From Candidatus Rokuibacteriota bacterium (GTDB taxonomy: Bacteria; Methylomirabilota; Methylomirabilia; Rokubacteriales; CSP1-6), in the NCBI GenBank assembly GCA_003220535.1, contig QHSU01000059.1, forward strand, positions 1 to 64,000: a stretch of 64,000 bases of DNA. The letters run 5' to 3'. The notes under the pieces were generated by a model that searched no databases, had not been told where the DNA came from, and worked only from the letters and a program-made list of their open reading frames with translations. Positions 63,125 to 64,000 of the stretch are shown here, in pieces (the stretch's first letter is position 1; every line of letters begins with the position of its first letter). The translations under genes were made by a program, and so were the position numbers.

Positions 63125-63396
63125 GTGTCGCCTCCCCGCTGTCTGGCTGCTCACTCCCTGCCGCGGCCGCGCCCTGCGTTGTGGTCGTGCCGTCCGACGA
63201 TCGGGCTCGGGCCGGGCGCGCCGAGACATATCGCTCTGCCCTATCGATGTCAAGCGCGTCGGATGCGTCGGATGCGGCCGCCGGGATCCCGCCGGGGGCC
63301 TCCCGATCGGCGCGCTCCGAGGTCGCGCTCGACCTTCTTGACTCGCCGGCGCGACTGGAGCAGTCTCGGCGGCGGCTGGCTTAGAAAGGACAGGGC

Positions 63397-64000
63397 ATGC
63401 GCCCATTGCGTCTCCTCGGCTTCGTTCTCCTCGTCACGCTCATGCTCGGCTCCGCACGAGCCGGCGCCGAGGTGCGGGTCTTCGTCACGAACGAGAAGTC
63501 GGACGACGTGACCGTGATCGACGCGGCGACCCGGGCCGTCGTCGGGACGATCCGTGTCGGCAAGCGCCCCCGAGGTGTGGTGGTGAGCCCCGACGGCCGC
63601 CGGGTCTACGTGACCAACAGCAACTCGGACAGCATCAGCGTCATCGACGCGAAGTCGCTCGCGGTCCTGAGCACCGGCCCGGCGGGCCTCGACCCGGAGG
63701 GGTTGACCTTCAACCGGGCGGGAACCACGCTCTACGTCGTCAACGAAAACGAGCTCTCGGTGACGGTCCTCGACGCCGCCTCGCTGGCGATCCGCGCGAA
63801 GATCGCCGTCGGGAAGGAGCCCGAGACGGCGGTCGCCTCGCCGGACGGCCGCTGGATCGCCGTCTCCAACGAGACCTCCGACGACGTCCACATCATCGCG
63901 ACGGCGAGTGACACCGTCGTCAAGCAGGTTTCCGTGCCTCGGAACCCGCGCGGCATGCGCTTCACGGCCGACTCCCGCCTGCTCTTCGTCGCCAGCGAGC
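63397..64000 (+). CDS. YVTN-type beta-propeller protein, truncated by the window edge
   Basis: The ATG at 63397 follows AAAGGACAGGG and the frame stays open to the window end (201 codons). A signal peptide (RLLGFVLLVTLMLGSARAGA) precedes repeats built on VFVTNEKSDDVTVIDAATR and VYVTNSNSDSISVIDAKSL. It resembles the beta-propeller proteins associated with PQQ-dependent catabolism. It is divergent from the PQQ-cupredoxin gene across 272 bp, in which GCGTCGGAT occurs twice in tandem but no other feature is clear. Confidence 0.85.
   Translation, partial: MRPLRLLGFVLLVTLMLGSARAGAEVRVFVTNEKSDDVTVIDAATRAVVGTIRVGKRPRGVVVSPDGRRVYVTNSNSDSISVIDAKSLAVLSTGPAGLDPEGLTFNRAGTTLYVVNENELSVTVLDAASLAIRAKIAVGKEPETAVASPDGRWIAVSNETSDDVHIIATASDTVVKQVSVPRNPRGMRFTADSRLLFVASE

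Overview
The window is a GC-rich (estimated near 70% by eye), densely coded bacterial chromosome segment with about 60 protein genes and no rRNA, tRNA, CRISPR array, phage or transposase that I can see. The gene mix is several luciferase-like (LLM) oxidoreductases, RidA proteins, amidohydrolases, VOC proteins, a CocE-type hydrolase, CoxL-like and SoxCD-like molybdoproteins, and PQQ dehydrogenases with the lanthanide-type Asp pair. This suits an uncultivated soil or groundwater lineage such as Rokubacteria/Methylomirabilota. That taxonomic guess is inference from gene content.

1-9.5 kb: a RidA protein; an SDR lacking the usual catalytic residues; an amidohydrolase, a CoxL-like molybdenum subunit, a branched-chain-type binding protein and a CDF-like transporter in a tightly coupled run; a DUF4396-multicopper oxidase fusion; a thioesterase. 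9.5-17 kb: a PhyH dioxygenase beside a P-loop ATPase with a C-terminal cyclase-like domain, then small-molecule catabolic genes and a VOC-amidohydrolase-VOC operon. 17-21 kb: two ECF sigma modules. The first is sigma, a small membrane protein and an STN/beta-helix membrane protein. The second is a single protein joining an ECF sigma factor to a reduced, apparently inactive F1-ATPase beta-like domain. That fusion is the most striking object in the window.

21-35.7 kb: a MetE-like enzyme, a deacetylase-type amidohydrolase, LLM oxidoreductases, a 258-bp MITE-like inverted-repeat element, an acyl-CoA synthetase with an MFS carrier, a remnant of an ABC substrate-binding gene, a CocE hydrolase, a PIN/Phd-type toxin-antitoxin pair, a second MFS exporter, a zinc alcohol dehydrogenase and an esterase. 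35.7-51 kb: a secreted beta-helix protein whose C-terminal repeat region is broken by a frameshift and a stop, an LLM oxidoreductase, an aminotransferase, a DAO-type oxidase, two thioredoxin-fold proteins, an enolase-superfamily enzyme with a protoglobin, and a group of beta-propeller, cupin and LigB-type genes.

51-64 kb is a periplasmic redox region. The plus strand carries an LLM oxidoreductase, a peptide-type binding protein, a Rieske protein coupled to a PQQ dehydrogenase, an 85-bp tandem repeat, then soxC- and soxD-like genes. The minus strand carries a PQQ dehydrogenase fused to an amicyanin-like cupredoxin, a thioredoxin-fold protein and a large alpha/beta hydrolase. A YVTN beta-propeller gene runs off the right edge. 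Together these suggest oxidation of alcohols or related compounds and of sulfite in the periplasm, with iron-sulfur, haem and copper carriers.
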